A stretch of DNA of 64,000 bases, from the NCBI RefSeq assembly GCF_009727055.1, contig NC_052350.1, forward strand, positions 43,930,655 through 43,994,654, in the 5' to 3' direction. A program made the translations under genes and the position numbers. This DNA is from Benincasa hispida. Lineage: Eukaryota > Streptophyta > Magnoliopsida > Cucurbitales > Cucurbitaceae. Below, one piece after another: positions 1 through 12,545 of this stretch (position 1 is the stretch's first letter; each line of letters opens with the position of its first letter). The notes under the pieces were generated by a model. It was not told the DNA's origin. It worked only from the letters and a program-made list of their open reading frames with translations, and did no database searches.

Positions 1-560
1 CTAAACTCGTGAACTGATCAACCCCTTCTCTGAAGAATGCCCTTGGTTATAGAGCATCCATGGTGAAAGGCAGCTTCTCTCTCCTGGTTGTACAGACAGG
101 ACAGCTTTAACTCTTGACTGATGCGCCGAATAATTGTCACCGATAAAGTTAAATGTACTTTGTGACCATTATCAGCTGTTAACTTACTTTGGATTCTACT
201 GTCATCAGCTTTCTGTCCCAACGCTCTTAATTATCCTTTCACCCGGATGTGCCAACCATGTTACGCTGATCAAGTTGCGGCGATCCTTCTCTGGCGAAGG
301 TTTACGAGCACGATCAACGCAAACCCTTGTGGTGAAGTTGCGCTCGACCAATGAATTCCTATTATCGCAATCTTTGCATTGCATTAATGCATATTCTGCA
401 CAAAAATACAAAAATCAACTGTTCTAATGCACTGAACGCATGCGACCGCAATATCATGAAAACAATGCTTAATGGACGCAAGTTAACATATTTCATCAAT
501 GCAATCCAACATTGTTTAAGAACTTAGCACTATGATAATGTGCATTTTTGCCCGTTATCA
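1..560 (-). mobile_element. Gypsy-type LTR (family C), cut by window edge
   Basis: The block ends in CCCGTTATCA at 560, and copia pol sequence starts immediately after it. The same terminus and upstream 'gcgaccgcaat / acgcaag' style of sequence is seen at the right end of the complete copy at 4,635-6,609 (CCCGTCATCA). Family C copies carry their TATA box on the minus strand, so this LTR is read right to left. Only its 5' end (minus sense) is in the window, so no TSD can be tested. Short ORFs inside it have no recognisable domain. Confidence 0.7.
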
Positions 561-1035
561 TCAACCTACACCACAAGCTAATCTTATTGATCAAGATGAC
601 GTAATTGTTGTTGTCGTGGAGGAAAACTTGGTGGAAAACAAAAATGACTGGATACTTGACACTGAAGCTTTGAGACATTTCTGTTCAAATCGAGAGCTCT
701 TCCATGACTACAAGGACACTACTAATGGAGAATGTGTGTTCATGAGTAACTCGACCACAATAGAAGAGCTTGGAAAAGGGAAAGTTCTTCTAAAATTAAC
801 CTCTGGAAAAACTCTATCCTTAAGTAATGTATTGTATGTACCTTCCTTATGTAGGAACTTATCATCTAGAAGTCTATTGAATCGGGCTAGGCTTAAGGTT
901 GTCTTAGAAGCTAACAAGGTTGTCTTCACCAAAAATGGAGACTTTGTTGGTAAGGGATATCTTGCTGATGGTCTTTTTGTACCAAATACTGTCCCTGTTG
1001 CAAATATGATGAATGCAAGTAAGAAACTTAATTAG
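561..1035 (+). pseudogene. Ty1/copia protease and GAG-pre-integrase remnant
   Basis: The translation shows a copia protease start, DWILDTEALRHFC, where the family has a D-S/T-G-A active site; here the glycine is replaced by glutamate, so the protease would be inactive. It continues into the GKGKVLLKLTSGKTLSLSNV and YVPSLCRNLSS blocks typical of the region between protease and integrase in plant copia polyproteins. The frame is open to a stop at 1,033-1,035. The true upstream gag is missing because a family C LTR ends at 560; an ATG at 532 lies inside that LTR and is not the native start. This is the first of four pieces of one element, followed by integrase, RT and RNase H fragments in the same orientation. 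Confidence 0.85.
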
Positions 1036-1510
1036 TTGGTAATTTTTCTAAATATACTAAAATCTATCTTTTAAAGACAAAAGATGAAGCTGATAGTATG
1101 TTTTTGAAATATAAAGCAGAAGTAAATAATCAATTAGATAAGAAGATTAAAAGGTCAAGACCAGATAGAGGTGGTGAATACAGTGATAATACGCTTAAAG
1201 AATTTTGTGAATCAAATGGCATTATTCATGAATTTACTGCACGTAAAAATAAAACTCTTAAGGAAATGATTGATGTTATGTTGTTAAGCTCTGGTTTGTC
1301 TAATAACATGTAGGGGGAAGCTGTGCTTTCTGCCTGTTTTATTCTTAATAGAGTACACAAGAAACTGGATAAGACACCTCACAAACTCAAGAAAAGATAT
1401 GCATCTAATCTCTCTTATCTAAGGTTGTGGGATGTTTGGCTAAGGTATCATATCCTGCATTCAAGAAACCCACGGTAGGGTCTAAAACTTTTGATTGTGT
1501 ATTTATTGGT
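1036..1510 (+). pseudogene. Ty1/copia integrase remnant
   Basis: The segment 1,098-1,313 reads FLKYKAEVNNQLDKKIKRSR followed by RPDRGGEYSDNTLKEFCESN. This is the copia integrase core around the second catalytic Asp (the family's R-x-D-x-G-x-E-Y block). The H2C2 zinc-binding part and the first catalytic Asp are not visible between 1,036 and 1,098, so a deletion is likely. After the stop at 1,311-1,313 the homology continues in shifted frames (SACFILNRVHKKLDKTPH) to about 1,500. The fragment cannot encode an active integrase. Confidence 0.8.
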
Positions 1511-1744
1511 TAGCACAAGATAGTGCTGCATACAGACTTATATGCTTGAATGATAGATCCGTATGTGAATATAGGGATGCATAATTTTTTTAGCATATTT
1601 TTCCATTGAAAAAGGGAAACACTGAATCTGTTAGAACAACTAATTGTGAGAATGATTTTGTTTCCATGCCTTCCTTGTCTAATAGTATGCATGATATAGC
1701 TTCTAGTAGTATGTCTGACATTGTAGATGTTAGCAACATAAACT

Positions 1745-2279
1745 TCTAATTCACCAAATGGATGTAAAAACAACATTCCTCAATGGTGATCTAGAAGAAG
1801 AAATCTATATGATATAGCCTACAGGCTTTACAGTTGCCGGTCAGGAAAACAAAGTATGTAAACTAAAAAAAATCTCTTTATGGTCTTAAACAAGCTCCCA
1901 AAAAATGGTATGAAAAATTCAATGATACTTTGATAAACAATGGATTTAATGTAAACTCCTCAAATATGCATGTTTATTCAAAGTTGTTTTGACATGAATG
2001 TGTGACTATATGTTTGTATGTTGATGATACTCATCTTTGGAACAAACATAGAGACAATACGTAATACCAAATTGTTATTATCTTCCCATTTCGAAATGAA
2101 AGATTTAGGGGAAGCTGACGTAATAATTGGTGTTAAGATAAGAAAAACTGAAAAATGATTTTTCTCTGTGTCAATCACACTACATTGATGATCCTCCAAT
2201 AAAAACTCCTTATGATGCTAGTATAAGTCTTAAGAAAAATAAAGGTGATTGTGTATCTCAGTTTGAATATCAAAGATTA
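1745..2279 (+). pseudogene. Ty1/copia reverse transcriptase remnant, 5' part
   Basis: QMDVKTTFLNGDLEEEIYM at about 1,755-1,812 is the copia RT block normally read as MDVKTAFLNG. YGLKQAPKKWYEKF lies near 1,880-1,920, and the catalytic YVDD box is readable at 2,017-2,028. Several stops and frameshifts separate these blocks. The last host codons before the break are at 2,270-2,279, and the same reading resumes at 8,259 on the far side of a nested LTR. TSD copies GATTA at 2,275-2,279 and 8,254-8,258 prove that the two halves were once continuous. Confidence 0.85.
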
Positions 2280-2528
2280 TGAAGGAACTCTTAAACAAGA
2301 GTACCCATGAGCGGAAGCGGATCTTTCCAATTTCATTGTGATAGAATTACCACACATACATTCGAACAAACAAATATGCATTGTAAATACTAATTATCGG
2401 CATGCTTTTACAAATAAATACAAAAGACCAAGAATCTTACCAGTTGAAGATAGTCTTTAATCGAACTCGGTCTAGCAGAAGCGAACTCCTCTTGTTCTTA
2501 CTCATCCAGCAAATGGTCGTCTAGCAGC

Positions 2529-4385
2529 TATAGGATTGTATCAGCAATAGCGGAAGCATAAGGATCATCTAAGCACTCTAATTTACTAATTTTGGCAAAA
2601 TATAAAGCATGCTCTTGCAGAAAACAAGTGAGTTTCAAGACATACCTCTTGTAGAACTTCTTCAAACCTCCTTCTCCAGCTGCTTTCTTCTGCAAATCTT
2701 ATTGCAGACCACCTCAAGATCTTCCCTCCTATACTCTTGGTGCTCTAGATTGAGTTGTGGGACTCAAAACAAGCTTGAATCAATGGATGAAGAAGAAAAG
2801 CTCACAACAGCAATCTTGGTGAAGAACCCTTTCTTCAACCCGAATTTTCTCTAAAATTCTCTATAGATTGCATGCTCGAATTTCACTCCAATCTCTTCAT
2901 TATATTGTAGATCAACATGCAAAGAAGAGAGTTGCATAAGTTGCAGCTCATGCTTGGAAAATACAAGGCAAAGAAGATGTTATTTGTGTGAGCTACTTAG
3001 GTGATGGATAATGGAAAACAAGATTTTTCCATTTTGTGTTTTGTTTTCTAATTTTCCAACTTTATCAAAAAATCAAAAATGATTTTATAAAATCTATTTT
3101 GATTTTAAAACTGAAGAAATTAATTAATTTCATAAATTAATTATTAAATAAAATTAATTTAATATCAAATATTAAATTAATTTTAACACATATCCATCTT
3201 TATATATTTAAATCATCTTTAAACATAAATTCTCCCATTCCATATAATTCTCAAATTAAACTCGTAATTATATCTCATATAATTACTAATTCCCTTAATT
3301 CTAATTTGAACATTTCAAATTAACTTATCACGCTATTCTAGAGCTAGTTCGTTACGAGCTAGTAGGGGGACTTCGCGGACCTACAGATCAATGGCTTCAA
3401 CGATTCGAGGTTAATTGGCTAAACTCATTAGACCAAATTAATCCTCATTCGTTAACTAATGGGTCACTCCACTAAAGCCCATAGTTGCACTCCTCTCACT
3501 GTATATATATTATATCCACGTGATTTAACCATAATCAGCAAGTCGACCCTTCACAAGTTGTTCGTAATAACGACTGGGTCAAATATCTGTATTACCCCCG
3601 AGATCACGTCTTATTCCTCAAGTTCCTACTGATCCTCTAATGAACAACTGGTTTGTGATCCGATCACTAAACCAAACTCTCTTAGTCCGGTGAGAGGGTG
3701 GGGCTCCTTGTTCAAGACCTAGATTCAGTACTTAAGAGAACAACCTTTCTCCTATCCCTAAATCGGGTAGGCGTGAACTCCATATTGCACCCTATGTCCC
3801 CAGCTATCTATTAGGTCTTACACCTGAAATATGAGTCTTATTTAGCCAGCGTTGTTGAGCTAACCCTCACCTATGCAAATCGAAGGGCAATCCCCAATAA
3901 ACAGGAGTTCGTAGTTAGCTCAGGATTAAGATCGAGTTACCTAGGTCATCTAGGTGAAATAGTCAGTCTTATACAGTAAACAGCGTTATAAAGTAAGAGT
4001 GACTTATTTCTTGGTCTGATCTTATGCAAATTCATTGCATAAGACGTCCTCACTCTTCATGTTATAACATGTACGAATTAAGATCAAATCGTATGTAGCA
4101 CTTTACAACCCTTTGTAACAACTACAGAGTAAGCTGAATCCAATGGTGTTACCAGAATAAGGTACCCAACCTTATTCATGTACCATAGATCATTTTGACT
4201 ATTTACTCGAATCTGATCCACTCTTATGTCTCTACATAAAATTCCAAGTACTCACACAATAGTCATGGGTCTTAGTTTATTGGATTTAGACTCTCATACA
4301 ATTTATGAAATCAATAATAAGTATATCGATTATAGAAAATGTTTATCATTTTACAAGCTATGAGTTTTAGGACATAAAATCAATA
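2529..4385 (-). mobile_element. Solo LTR, family B, nested in family A LTR
   Basis: The TSD GCAGC is present at 2,524-2,528 and 4,386-4,390. The sequence is the reverse complement of the LTRs of the gag-only element at 12,741-24,358: the left end (TATAGGATTGTATC) corresponds to the LTR 3' end and the right end (GGACATAAAATCAATA) to the LTR start TGTTGGGTTTTATGTCC. Length is 1,857 bp against 1,900 bp for that element's 5' LTR. Both terminal dinucleotides have decayed. It contains no gene. Confidence 0.82.
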
Positions 4386-4634
4386 GCAGCACCACGATCG
4401 TTTGCACGATCAACAGCGCATGAACACAAAGCAACCGGGGACAACACCACCACTTGAAGCCCTCAGTGTTCTCGGAGTGAGAATCCAAAGGGTGGACTTT
4501 GATGGAATTGATAAAGGGGAGGAGGAAAAGTGATCGTGTAAAACGAACAAGCAAGTGGGAGAAAGAGATGACTATCGTATAGTCGGGTGCTTTTCGTTTA
4601 GGTCGGGGTACACGATCGTGTAGGTTTAGCTAAG

Positions 4635-6609
4635 TGATGCGTGGAAAATGGAGTAAATAAATATGCGTTCATTGTTCATTCTCCATGCGTCGCTGGTCAT
4701 GCGTTGGACTAAGGGATATGCAATCTGTGTCTAAGAATCTATATGATGACCATGCATTCCTGCCACAAGTTTTCTTGCTCTCTCGCCAAGTATAACGAGA
4801 TCGCAAGTTTCTCGGGTGATCTGAGGTCAAACTCAAGGACTTGTAGCTAAATATTATGAAGTAATGTGTTGCGGCAAAGAATAAAAGAATATTGAAATTT
4901 AAGGGCTATGTGTTACTCCTACTCCTAACTAAACATATTAAGCAATGGAAGTGTGACTATAAGAGTTAGAGACACGGCAACTGTTAAAGCGTGATAAAAT
5001 GTATGGAAAAATGATAAAATGGTGGAGGGGATGACTTCACCACATCAATAAGCTTGATCGTAAGGGTAACCCTGGCCAGCACAAGTTATGCGATTATGCT
5101 ATACACAATTGACTAAGACGCATGCGATGCATATGCAATAGTGTCGATAGAACTTATGTCTAAGTCTCTATTCTTGCTCACGCGCTCCTACACATAAACA
5201 AGGTGGCCACATACTACCGTATCTTACTTCTGGATACATGCGATGTGACCGCACACTATCATATCCTATATATAGGGTGCATGCGCTATGTAATAGCAAA
5301 CATAACTTATTCCTAAGCCTCTATTCTTACTTATGCGATCCAATCTGACTCTCCCAAGCCTAGATTTAGTTTTTAGACTACTCTCTCAAGTATGCCTAAA
5401 TGATGAATGATGCACTTATAAGACAAGGTAATCACATAAAGTATGGTTGACATAAGATTATTCCTATCCCTAGGAACACTGCTTACTTCGCTTAGTGAGT
5501 TCAACTACTTACCCTCTCGGGCAGTTAGTCGCTGTTGATTCTGCTCATATGCAAGCATTATGACTACTCATAGACAAGCGTTACTACAGCCTCACATTAA
5601 GCAATGAGGATTTTCTCACAACACGCGTAACGTACACCTCTCGGTGGTTTGCTATATGCTTCATATGTCTATGCCGCATGATTGAGTATGCGATACTCTA
5701 GCAATCTTACTTAGTTGTTGCAATGAAAGTAAAGGATGATAAAGCAGAGGTAAATGAAGAAGGAATCGAAGGAAATAGAGAAATGCATTGATCACAGAAT
5801 GTATTAATGTCTTAAGCCAAAATGTAATACAATATAGAGATGGAAAACTAGATGGGCAATGTCTTGCTTCCATCAGATGTGTGTCAAGGCTGCCGGTGGT
5901 GCCATGGTGGGCGGTGGAGTAGTCTCTCTCGAGATCTATCTCCGGCGAAGCTCCAGTCGTCACTCGGAATGGTTGAAGGAATGAAGAACTCTCAAGAATG
6001 TCTTCTCACGCTTTGGTCTATGATCACAAGGATCTGCCCTAAGGCAGAAGCTCAGATGATTTGAAGTTGGGCTCTAAGGCTTCTATTTATAGAGCTCGAT
6101 CACTGACAGCATTAATTCCTTCTCTGAATTTCTGTTGCTAATGGCATGATGGACCTGCTCTGAATCTCTGCTACTAATGGCATGGTAGGTGAAATGTCAA
6201 CATCACCTTTTGATACTTCCAAGGTATGCATTCATGCTTGGTTTCCGAAGTATCATCGCATTCCACAGCCCTTGCGTTCATCCCTCTATTATGGTTATTA
6301 CTCTATAGCCACAACCTCTATACGATGGATGCATGCGGTTAATGGCCGCAACATCCATGCGTCGAATGTATGCGATCGCCTCCTTGATGGTGAGATTCAC
6401 CGCATGCAATCATTCCTGCGTTAGCTACAAAAATATACATTTGGACGCAATATAACGCATAATAGTGGGTTAGCCGAGATTTTCAATGTTGATCGACGCA
6501 AGCTCACTTTTCTCATGAATTTTTAGTATAATCACCGCATATTCTACTTATCAGTCCTCATAATTCTAAATAAAAGGCCTATAATAACGTACATTTCTGC
6601 CCGTCATCA
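4635..6609 (-). mobile_element. Solo LTR, family C (gypsy-type), nested in family A LTR
   Basis: A perfect TSD CTAAG lies at 4,630-4,634 and 6,610-6,614, with termini TGATG...CATCA. A TATAAATAG box is readable on the minus strand (complement of 6,083-6,092), which sets the orientation. It is 1,975 bp long. Flanking family A sequence joins cleanly once it and one TSD copy are removed. The segment around 4,780-4,850 resembles the 'precise-spacing' block seen in the LTRs at 21,874-23,329 and 26,691-28,185, which suggests one broad gypsy LTR group. No coding region was recognised in it. Confidence 0.85.
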
Positions 6610-8258
6610 CTAAGCAATCATCTATCAAATGGTAAGCGATCGTTTAGTTCTACTTGGTGCACTAAGTGATTGTATAGAAAACATAAGAATCGTTTAGAAA
6701 TCGCGAGCGATCATTTAGTATGCGGGTGTGCGATCGTTTAGGAAGGCAGGCACTATCGTATAGGCTCTCAACGCTAAGCGATCATCTACTTTCACACCGT
6801 GAGCGAATTTTCGGATCTATTTCAAAATGAAAACTATTTTCATTTTTATTCTTCAGTTACAAGAACTGAATCAAACTTCCCACTTTCGCACGAATCTAGA
6901 GAAAAACTCGACCAATTATCACATAACCACCCAATTAATTAATTAATGAATATAATCATATTATATTCTTAACCTATAGTTTAATATCATATATCAACTA
7001 TAGTGTTTTCTCCTCTACATGATATAAATCATATTTATATCCAATTTCCTCCAAAATAATGTATCTCATACATTTAGTCAATCATATCAAATATAATTAA
7101 TCAGTTCAATTATATCATATATAATCGAACTCCCTCTTGTCAATTTGAACATTTCAAACTGACCCAAAAACTGATTCTCAACTTTATCCAAGCTACCAAG
7201 GGGACCTTATAGACCTATGGTTCGAAGCTCCAGTGGTACATGAATAGGTAACTAAACTCTTTAGCTACGAGATCCACCATCTATTAATTGTCAAGCATTC
7301 CACTAAAGACCGATAGCTGAACTCTTCTTACCACAGATATATTTCTGTGTCCATTGGATATAATCAATCATGAGTACGATAACCCTTTATAGGTGCTCGT
7401 AAGTATAGCTGAGCCAATTTACCGTTTTGCCCCTGTAGTTACATATAACTCCTTAAGTACCACCGATCCCTCTAATGAACAATACAACATAGTCCAACTA
7501 TGTGTGAACACCTTTCGGGCCAAGAGAAGATGTGTGGTGCCACATCGTTCAAGCCCTGGAATCATCCCTTAAGGGAGCTATCTATCTACTTACCCCTGCA
7601 TCGGGGAAGGAGTGAATTCCATCTTATGTAGTTGAGTTCCCAGCTCCCAAATCAGATGAATCCCCAAAGTGGTAGGTTTGAGTCGGTGACCTAGCCACTT
7701 GCACCATTGCAAATCAAAGAACCGCCCTCAATGGCAGGAGTTCCCAACTCACTCAGGATTGAGGTCATGTTACCTATGGTCATCCTAGTGAAGTGAAGTC
7801 TCTGTCATGAATGGTGTTATATAACGAGACGTTAACACTTCGTGGTCAGGTCTTATACAAACTCTTTATATAGGACGCCCCCGCTCGCATGTCCCCTACA
7901 CGAATGATCAGGATCAGACCATCTGTGACAAGTCACAACAATTGTAACTATTCCACAAAGCGAGTCGCATTCATAGCGTTACCAGGATAAGGTTTCCCTC
8001 TTATATCCATGTACTATATACCATTTTGGTTATCCCTTAAGACATGATCCACTTGTATGTCACCACATATATGCTTAAGTTACATAAAGATAACCAGTGA
8101 TTTTAGGTTTATTGGTTTGTGGTAAAGCAAATAAAACATTCAACCGAGAAAAATCAAGAAGTGAAGTAAAATATCATATATTATAATCACAAGCATTCGT
8201 ATAAATTGTTTACAAACTACAGAACACGAGACTTTAGGGCATCAACCCCAATAGATTA

Positions 8259-8917
8259 TAGGTAATGTTATGTTTTTATTGAACTATACTAGACCTGATA
8301 TTGCATATGTGTGGGTAGATTGAGTAGATGTACACATAATTCTAATAAGGATCATTAGAGTGCTCTCCTTCGTCTGTGATGATATCTTAAGGGAACCATA
8401 AACTATTGTTTGCATTTTAATAAATTCCCTGTTGTATTATAAGGTTATTGTGATGCAAACTGGGTATTTGATAATGACGAGGTCAGTTTTGTAAGTAGAT
8501 ATGTATTCTTACTCGGAGGAGGAGCAATATCATGGAAGTCTGCAAAACAGACTTGCATAGCTAGATCCACTATGGAATCTGAATTTATTGCTCTAGAACT
8601 AGCAAGATAGGAGGCTTAATGGCTAAAAAGCCTACTAGGGGATGTACCATTGTGAAGGGCATCAGTACCAGTCTCTGTGCACTGTGATTCACAGGCTGCC
8701 ATAGGTATTGCCAAGAATAGTGTATATAATGGAAAAAGAAGACATATACAGACATATACGTCTTAGACATGGAGCTGTGAAATAGTTGTTAAAGGGAGGA
8801 ATTCTTTCCTTGGAATTTGTGAGATCTGAGAAAAATGTGGTTAATCCTTTGACCAAAGGCCTAACAAGGAAAATAATTTTAGAATCATCAATAAGCATGG
8901 GGTTTAAACCCTTATAA
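8259..8917 (+). pseudogene. Ty1/copia RT end and RNase H remnant
   Basis: The reading picks up with NYTRPDIAYV (end of RT), then GYCDANW, which carries the first RNase H Asp. [30 protein letters not shown] and VHCDSQAAIGIAKN follow, the standard order for copia RNase H. The protein ends MGFKPL with a TAA at 8,915-8,917. Several internal stops are present (for example in the 'LARxEAxWL' stretch near 8,600-8,620). Together with 561-2,279 this is one decayed autonomous copia element interrupted by the family A LTR. Confidence 0.88.
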
Positions 8918-8924
8918 GATTCTA

Positions 8925-9240
8925 TAGCCCTTTGTCTGGGTGGTCTATTGTGATAGACTGGATGGTCCATAGCCTTTTATTTAGGTGGTCTGTTGCGATA
9001 GACTTGATTGTCCATAGTCCATTATGTGGGTGGTCCTAAGATAGACTTGACGAATAATACTAAAATCCTTTAATGATCCATAGCCCTTTCTTTAGGTGGT
9101 CTTGATGTGGACTTGATGGATAATGATGAAATCTTCATAGCTCAATATTTGAGTGGTTTATCTTTGAAAAACTTGATGAAGATGGTCCTGACACAGATTA
9201 AATGTCTAAGTCTTCATGTCTTAGTTTGAGTGATTTCTTT
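8925..9240 (+). repeat. Degenerate ~60-bp tandem repeat in copia 3' untranslated region
   Basis: Four to five copies of a unit reading roughly 'catagccctttNttNgggtggtct...gatagacttgatgg' run from about 8,925 to 9,130, with a weaker copy to about 9,240. They lie between the pol stop codon and the LTR at 9,614. No ORF is present, and the remaining sequence to 9,613 shows no other feature. Confidence 0.6.
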
Positions 9241-9613
9241 CTAACGAATTTGATGAAGCATCTAACATGATAGTGAAGGTGTGGCCACCTTCTATGAAAG
9301 AGTTTAAAGGTCTCTTTCTAGAGCTTTCATGGTGACCAGAGGTTTATGTATATGACCATATTGAGCACACTTTATATCGTAGAATTGAGATAAGGTCTAG
9401 GAGTAAAACGTGTTGTGGGGTTCTTAACCGGTTTTATTGAAAATTCAAGAGGTAACTCACTCTCTCTAACAAGGTTGTTGCCCTACTTCAATATGCATCA
9501 ATTCAAATCATTAGATATTGATGTTTAAGTTTGATCTCCTTTATTTGCTTAGAATAGTTTTTTTTCAAATAATCTTTTATATTGTTTACTTGTTAACTTT
9601 TCTATAACAATCA

Positions 9614-10361
9614 TGTGTGAGGGATTATTGGAAATGACTTTTGGGTTTAGGCCCATAGGAAAAGTTAAGAGTGGGAAGTTTTGTCCCACATGGATAGATT
9701 TAGAATTGCCTAAATAGTATAAATACCAAGCATTCTAGTAGAGAATCCACAGTGTGTTGATGGTGGCAATATAACCCTTTCACCACATACGCGCGTCGCT
9801 GCCTCTTTTTGTCGGATGGATGGGTGGGTTCGGGTTCGGGTAACCGTGCTTGCGCAAAAAAGACAATTTTTTATTACTTATCTTTTTAATTTTTGAAGTA
9901 AAATTATTATTAAATATGTTTATTATTATTTTGTTGGCTGTTCATTTTTTACCATTAATGGACCGTTCCAATTGCAACCGTTGGGTTTGTGATCGTTGGG
10001 TTTCTGTCCATTAACAGACCATTCGAATTCTGACCATTCATTTCTATTCGTTGGTGTCCTTCTCTCCTCTACTATTTAACTCAGATCAGACCTGAGAAAG
10101 GGGACACAAGAAACTTGATTTCCATATTTTATTTCCCTAAATTCTTCTTCTGTTCTTAGAAATCTTCTCACTGGTTCTAGTCCATTTTCCAACGAGTGCA
10201 CGTCTAAATATAGAGGTTGCGTTAACCTTGGGGAGCAACTGGCATAAGCGGTTAGCACCGAGGTCGCACTGTAATTGCTCTCAAGGTAGTGGATTCTCCA
10301 CGCAACAACAACACTTCGTGACATCTGTTCTAGACATTTGTCCTAGAACTTTGTTCTAACA
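9614..10361 (+). mobile_element. 3' LTR of the decayed copia element
   Basis: The block starts TGTGTGAGGGATT and ends TTGTTCTAACA, has a TATAAATA box at 9,718-9,725, and lies downstream of the RNase H end in the right orientation. The matching 5' LTR is left of the window, so the ends are judged from TG...CA and by type and may be off by a few bases. I see no clean polypurine tract directly before 9,614, which lowers certainty. Short ORFs on either strand inside it are not genes. Confidence 0.6.
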
Positions 10362-10434
10362 AGTGGGAGATCATGTGGGATATAAAGTATGCCCTAGGAT
10401 ACATGACTCACCGGCTTTTCATCAGTTTTAGTAT

Positions 10435-10444
10435 AAATGGGAGA
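10435..10444 (+). other. Polypurine tract before LTR D
   Basis: AAATGGGAGA lies directly before TGTTGAGATT, the start of LTR D. It matches the copia-type layout seen again at 20,979-20,989. The bases 10,362-10,434 are therefore the 3' internal end of element D, into which the copia element to the left appears inserted. Confidence 0.6.
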
Positions 10445-10445
10445 T

Positions 10446-12545
10446 TGTTGAGATTTGTGCTCTAAAGCCTTGTATTTTATTAATTGATTAATTTAATCAT
10501 TAACTATGCAATAATAAATTTCATTAACCGAAAAAATCCAAGGTTATTAATGAAGTCTTGAACATGTATGTAGTTGACATACGGGTGGAACATGTTCAAG
10601 AAATAATCTAAAGGTTTATAGTATATGGATAAGGTTGGGTTTCTTATCTTGGTGTCACTATGGATACGGTCCACTTTATAATAGTTACAAATGGTTTGAT
10701 CCAAACCGTTCATGTGGAGACATGTGAGCGGAGACATCCTATACAAAGAGTTTGTATAAGACCGGACCTTGAAATCTTTAATCTTTTTTTGTAAATCCAT
10801 TAATTGATGAGATTAATATTTCATAGGATGATCATATGTGACTCAATCTTAATCCTGAGTGATTTATGATCTCTTGTTAGTGAGGTCAGTTCTTTGATTT
10901 GCATGGGTGAAAGTGACTCAAGTTGCCGACTCAATAAGCCTACCATTGCGAAGACTTGACTAAATGGAAAACTAGGAACATAACTTCACAAAATGGAATT
11001 CGTTCCTTACCACATTGGGTAAGTAGATGAGTAGTTCCCTTAGGTGCTGATTTCGAATATTGAACAAGGGGCCCACCCTCTCACTGGCCTGAGAAAGACT
11101 TAGTTTATGGTTGGATCATAAACAAATTGTTCATTAGAGGAATTAGTAATACTTAAGAAAAAGAGGTAATTACAGAGGTAAAATGGACATTTAGCGTAGC
11201 TATAATTATGAATAACTCGTGAAGGATCGACTTGCTTATATTGATTATATCCATGGACAACTTTTCCTAGCATAAGAGTTCAACTATGAATCTATAATGG
11301 TTTGCCCTGTAGTTAATGAATGAAAGTTAATTTAATTAAAAAAAATTTAATTAATTAATCTTAGATCATTGAAGCTGATAATCTGTAGGTCCATAAGGTT
11401 CCCCTGCTAGCTCACCACGGACCAACAAGGATCAACAACGTTGAAGAAAATTTTGCAATGTTCAAATTTATAAAGAAAATATTAATTGTATTGAATACAA
11501 TTAATTACAAGAATTTATTATAAAGTTTATTTAAATGAGATTTAAATTATAACTTTATATATGGATAATTAATTTATTTTAATATGATTCAAATAACTAA
11601 TTATTTATTTGGATGAGATCCATATAAATAAATAAATAATTTAATTTAAAGAAGATTCGAATTAAGTAGATTTTGGGAGAAATGATTTATTTGAATACAA
11701 TTCAAATAATTAATTATTTGGATGAGATCCATATAAATAAATAAATAATTTAATTTAAAGAAGATTCGAATTAAGTAGATTTTGGGAGAAATGATTTATT
11801 TGAATACAATTCAAATAATTAATTATTTGGATGAGATCCATATAAATAAATAAATAATTTAATTTAAAGAAGATTCGAATTAAGTAGATTTTGGGAGAAA
11901 TGATTTATTTGAATACAATTCAAATAATTAATTATTTGGATGAGATCCATATAATTAAGTTATTTAATCTAAAGAAGCTCTGAATTAAATAATTGGAGGA
12001 AGAATTAATTAATTATTTAATTTGGATGAGATTCAAATTAAATATTCTGAGATAAATATTTAAATGTTATTTAAATATTTTAAACCATTTAATATGAGAT
12101 ATTGTTTGGATAGATATTTATTAGTATTGGATATTATTAAATATTTAATTTAAAATCTTTGAAGAAGGGTTATCCCAATAGGATTAAGAGTAACCCATAG
12201 AGTTCTATAAATAAGGTCCTTGGGAGCCCTCATAAACACACTCTCTACAAGAATAATCTCTACAATTACTTTGAAACTCTACCTCTAGAAATTCTCCCAA
12301 TTTTCTAAGAAAATTCTTCTTCTTTATTCCCTCTAGTTTTTCAAGAGGTGGTTTCCACAAGTCGGATCCTTACTAAAGTCATAGCAAGGAACATTTCGTG
12401 GAATTAGAATAATTTCAAGAATGAGACTACTAGTTCGAGGAAGAGATTTTGCTGCAATTGTGGATCGAAAAAGGTATGTTGCTTGATCTTTTTCTTGTCT
12501 ACTTAATTTTTAGTTGTTTCAAGAAATCAAAGAAAGCGATCACAT
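10446..12545 (+). mobile_element. 3' LTR of element D (copia-like), right end uncertain
   Basis: It starts TGTTGAGATTTGTGCTC after a polypurine tract and has a TATAAATA box at 12,206-12,213. It carries the same ordered set of short blocks as LTR families A and B (for example 'gatttgcatggg', 'tcattagaggaa', 'cgtgaaggatcgac'). It is about 2.1 kb. The right end is not marked by a clear CA or TSD; 12,545 is where sequence resembling the gypsy flank begins. The element's 5' part lies outside the window or is overwritten. Confidence 0.55.
11605..11975. repeat. 109-bp AT-rich tandem repeat inside LTR D
   Basis: The string GAAGATTCGAATTAAG begins at 11,651, 11,760 and 11,869, a period of exactly 109 bp. 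The copies are almost identical; a fourth, diverging copy trails off near 11,975. The near-identity indicates recent expansion compared with the decayed surroundings. The unit has a 'gatttatttgaatacaattcaaataa' inverted-repeat core. Confidence 0.9.

Larger units (their letters stand above)
2280..8253 (-). mobile_element. Solo LTR, family A, inserted in copia RT and itself hosting two LTRs
   Basis: The insertion is bounded by perfect 5-bp duplications GATTA (2,275-2,279 and 8,254-8,258). Its left end, TGAAGGAACTC, and its right end, CATCAACCCCAATA, are the reverse complement of the LTR at 34,432-36,572. The terminal CA has become TA at the right end. Removing the nested copies (2,529-4,385 and 4,635-6,609, each plus a 5-bp TSD) leaves about 2.13 kb, matching the 2,141-bp copy at 34,432. 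No internal region or second LTR is present, so this is a solo LTR. ORFs within it are chance. Confidence 0.85.

Noticed and set aside
2529..4385. Possible boundary of a complete element with unlike LTRs (A at one end, B at the other)
   Set aside because: The GCAGC duplication shows that the B segment is an independent insertion, and removing it restores a normal-length A LTR.
11605..11975. CRISPR-like regular repeat
   Set aside because: Contiguous 109-bp tandem units without spacers in a plant LTR; not a CRISPR array.
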